Below, in pieces: positions 6,070 through 7,169 of a stretch of DNA of 7,169 nucleotides. Numbering within the stretch: position 1 is the first letter of the stretch; each line of letters starts with the position of its first letter. The notes beneath the pieces were generated by a model. It was not told the origin of the DNA. It ran no database searches and worked only from the letters and a program-made list of their open reading frames with translations. Position numbers and translations under genes: made by a program. Source of the stretch: Opitutaceae bacterium (GTDB lineage Bacteria; Verrucomicrobiota; Verrucomicrobiia; Opitutales; Opitutaceae); NCBI GenBank assembly GCA_009919985.1, contig RGAX01000147.1, forward strand, positions 1 to 7,169, written 5' to 3'.

Positions 6070-7169
6070 TCACCGCAGCCACTGCCGGTCGACAAAGTCC
6101 AGGTACTGCGCCCAATCGTAGGCGGTCATGTCGTGTTTGCCCGAGCGGTTGTGATAACAAATCGTTTCGCCCACCGGCGTGTCGAGCGGTGGCATCGCGG
6201 TCACGCCGAGCCCTTTTTTGCCGAACAACGCATAAACCGGCTCCGCGGCTTGCGCGCTGAGAAATTCCCCGCGCGGGTCGCTCCATTGATCGCCTTCCGC
6301 GCTGGCCACGTAAAGCGGGCGCGGGGCGATGAGCGCGAGTAGCTCGTGTTGATCCACGGGGAGTGCAGCTTCGTTGTCGTCGTAACGCCGGAAGTTTTTC
6401 GCAAACCAGTGCGGAAATTTATTGTTAATGATACCGACGGTTTCGCCGTAGATGCGTTTACTCAATGCGGCACCACCGCAGCCGCTCTCGTTGGAGATGA
6501 GCATCGCGAAACGCTCGTCTTGCGCGGCCGCCCACACCGCCGCCTTACCCAACCGGGAGAATCCGTGCACCGCCACGCGCTTTGCGTCCAACTCGGCATC
6601 CGTTTCCAGATAATCGAGCGCGCGGCTAAGACCCCAAGCCCACACGCCCATCGCGCCCCAGGCATCACCCGCTCGCGTCTCGGCGCCACCCGTGCCCAGC
6701 ATTTCCGAAACACTGCCCAGCGCCGCGAGACCGTCGGGTCGGTCGGGCGCGAGGTCGTTACACCATGCCGTAGCGATGGCATAACCGCGCGCGATCACAG
6801 CCTCGACCTGCCATTTGTCGGCGTGCGCTCCACGTTGCGGTGGTTTCTTCTGCGGTTGCGGATCGGCTGGACGATAACGGGCCGCGTCGTAAACTACATG
6901 TGGCTGCGCGAGCGTGATCGCGGGATCGGCATGAACGGTATGATTGCCGAAAAAATTGAGCCCGAGAAAAACCGGTGGCGGAGATTTTAGGCCGTTGGGT
7001 TGATAAATGAGCAGGTGCATCCGCGGGCCGTCGGTTTTTCCGGTGAACCATAGCGTGACTTCCTTGCGCGTGGCCTTGCCGTCGAGGGCGTGACGATCGA
7101 CCGATGTGACCTCGGCGCGCAACGCGGCGGGCCGGCCCGAGGGCGTGCGGCCGTAAACTTCACGGGCAA
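6070..7169 (-). CDS. CE15-family carbohydrate esterase, glucuronoyl esterase-like (N-terminus outside window)
   Basis: The frame is open to the right edge, so the start and any signal peptide lie outside; 366 residues are visible. An internal TTG at 7122-7120 could be taken for a start, but the 15 codons before it (A-R-E-V-Y-G-R-T-P) already read as this family. CE15 enzymes cleave the ester between lignin alcohols and 4-O-methyl-glucuronic acid on xylan. The alpha/beta-hydrolase nucleophile motif is G-F-S-R-L-G-K (Ser at 6558-6556). The acid is the Glu of N-E-S-G-C-G-G, 23 residues later as in characterised members (6489-6487). The base is the His of S-G-K-H-D-M-T-A-Y-D-W (6135-6133). F-P-H-W-F and D-x-H-E-L-L-A-L-I-A-P-R-P are further family marks. 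Phe replaces the Cys of the fungal G-C-S-R motif, as is common in bacteria. It may be annotated as acetylxylan esterase; the exact substrate is unproven. Confidence 0.87.
   Translation of the reverse strand, partial: AREVYGRTPSGRPAALRAEVTSVDRHALDGKATRKEVTLWFTGKTDGPRMHLLIYQPNGLKSPPPVFLGLNFFGNHTVHADPAITLAQPHVVYDAARYRPADPQPQKKPPQRGAHADKWQVEAVIARGYAIATAWCNDLAPDRPDGLAALGSVSEMLGTGGAETRAGDAWGAMGVWAWGLSRALDYLETDAELDAKRVAVHGFSRLGKAAVWAAAQDERFAMLISNESGCGGAALSKRIYGETVGIINNKFPHWFAKNFRRYDDNEAALPVDQHELLALIAPRPLYVASAEGDQWSDPRGEFLSAQAAEPVYALFGKKGLGVTAMPPLDTPVGETICYHNRSGKHDMTAYDWAQYLDFVDRQWLR

Noticed and set aside
5865..6095. A 76-codon minus-strand open frame near the esterase end.
   Set aside because: It overlaps the esterase terminus and is antisense to the toxin-like relic. 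No family resemblance or ribosome site was found.
6346..6990. A 214-codon plus-strand open frame opposite the CE15 esterase.
   Set aside because: It is a shadow of the esterase frame, whose catalytic motifs are clear; the antisense peptide is Arg-rich and featureless.

Overview
This is a GC-rich bacterial chromosome segment with normal gene density. It holds six protein genes, two of them cut by the window edges. The mix suggests a polysaccharide-degrading member of the Verrucomicrobiota, perhaps Opitutaceae: a CE15 glucuronoyl-type esterase, a heparan-glucosaminide N-acetyltransferase-like membrane protein, and a short UvrC of unusual layout. This assignment is an inference from gene content and protein character; no rRNA or other phylogenetic marker is present.

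Layout from left to right. Positions 1-288 (minus) are the first 96 codons of an HGSNAT/DUF5009-type multi-pass membrane acyltransferase. Just upstream of it on the same strand is dacB (314-1780, minus), a secreted PBP4-type D-Ala-D-Ala carboxypeptidase/endopeptidase. A 144-bp divergent gap separates dacB from purC (1925-2836, plus), SAICAR synthase of purine synthesis. purC converges on cinA (2873-4204, minus). cinA is divergent from uvrC (4241-5767, plus) across only 36 bp, and the best cinA promoter candidate lies across the uvrC start codon. A rho-independent-type hairpin follows uvrC. Positions 5768-6069 hold no intact gene but contain the relic of a RelE/ParE-family toxin interrupted by a TAA codon. 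From 6070 to the right edge (minus) runs the C-terminal part of a CE15 carbohydrate esterase.

The genes do not form one pathway. They are cell-wall remodelling (dacB), purine synthesis (purC), nucleotide/NAD salvage (cinA), nucleotide excision repair (uvrC) and plant-polymer or glycan handling (the esterase and the acyltransferase-like protein). The frequent strand switches argue for mostly single-gene transcription units, with dacB and the acyltransferase gene as the one likely pair.

I found no new multi-gene system. The points most worth following are within genes. UvrC lacks its cysteine cluster and about 110 residues of its middle region but keeps every nuclease residue I could place. 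CinA has Thr where the amidase nucleophile Ser is expected. The toxin relic is not an open reading frame and is easily overlooked.
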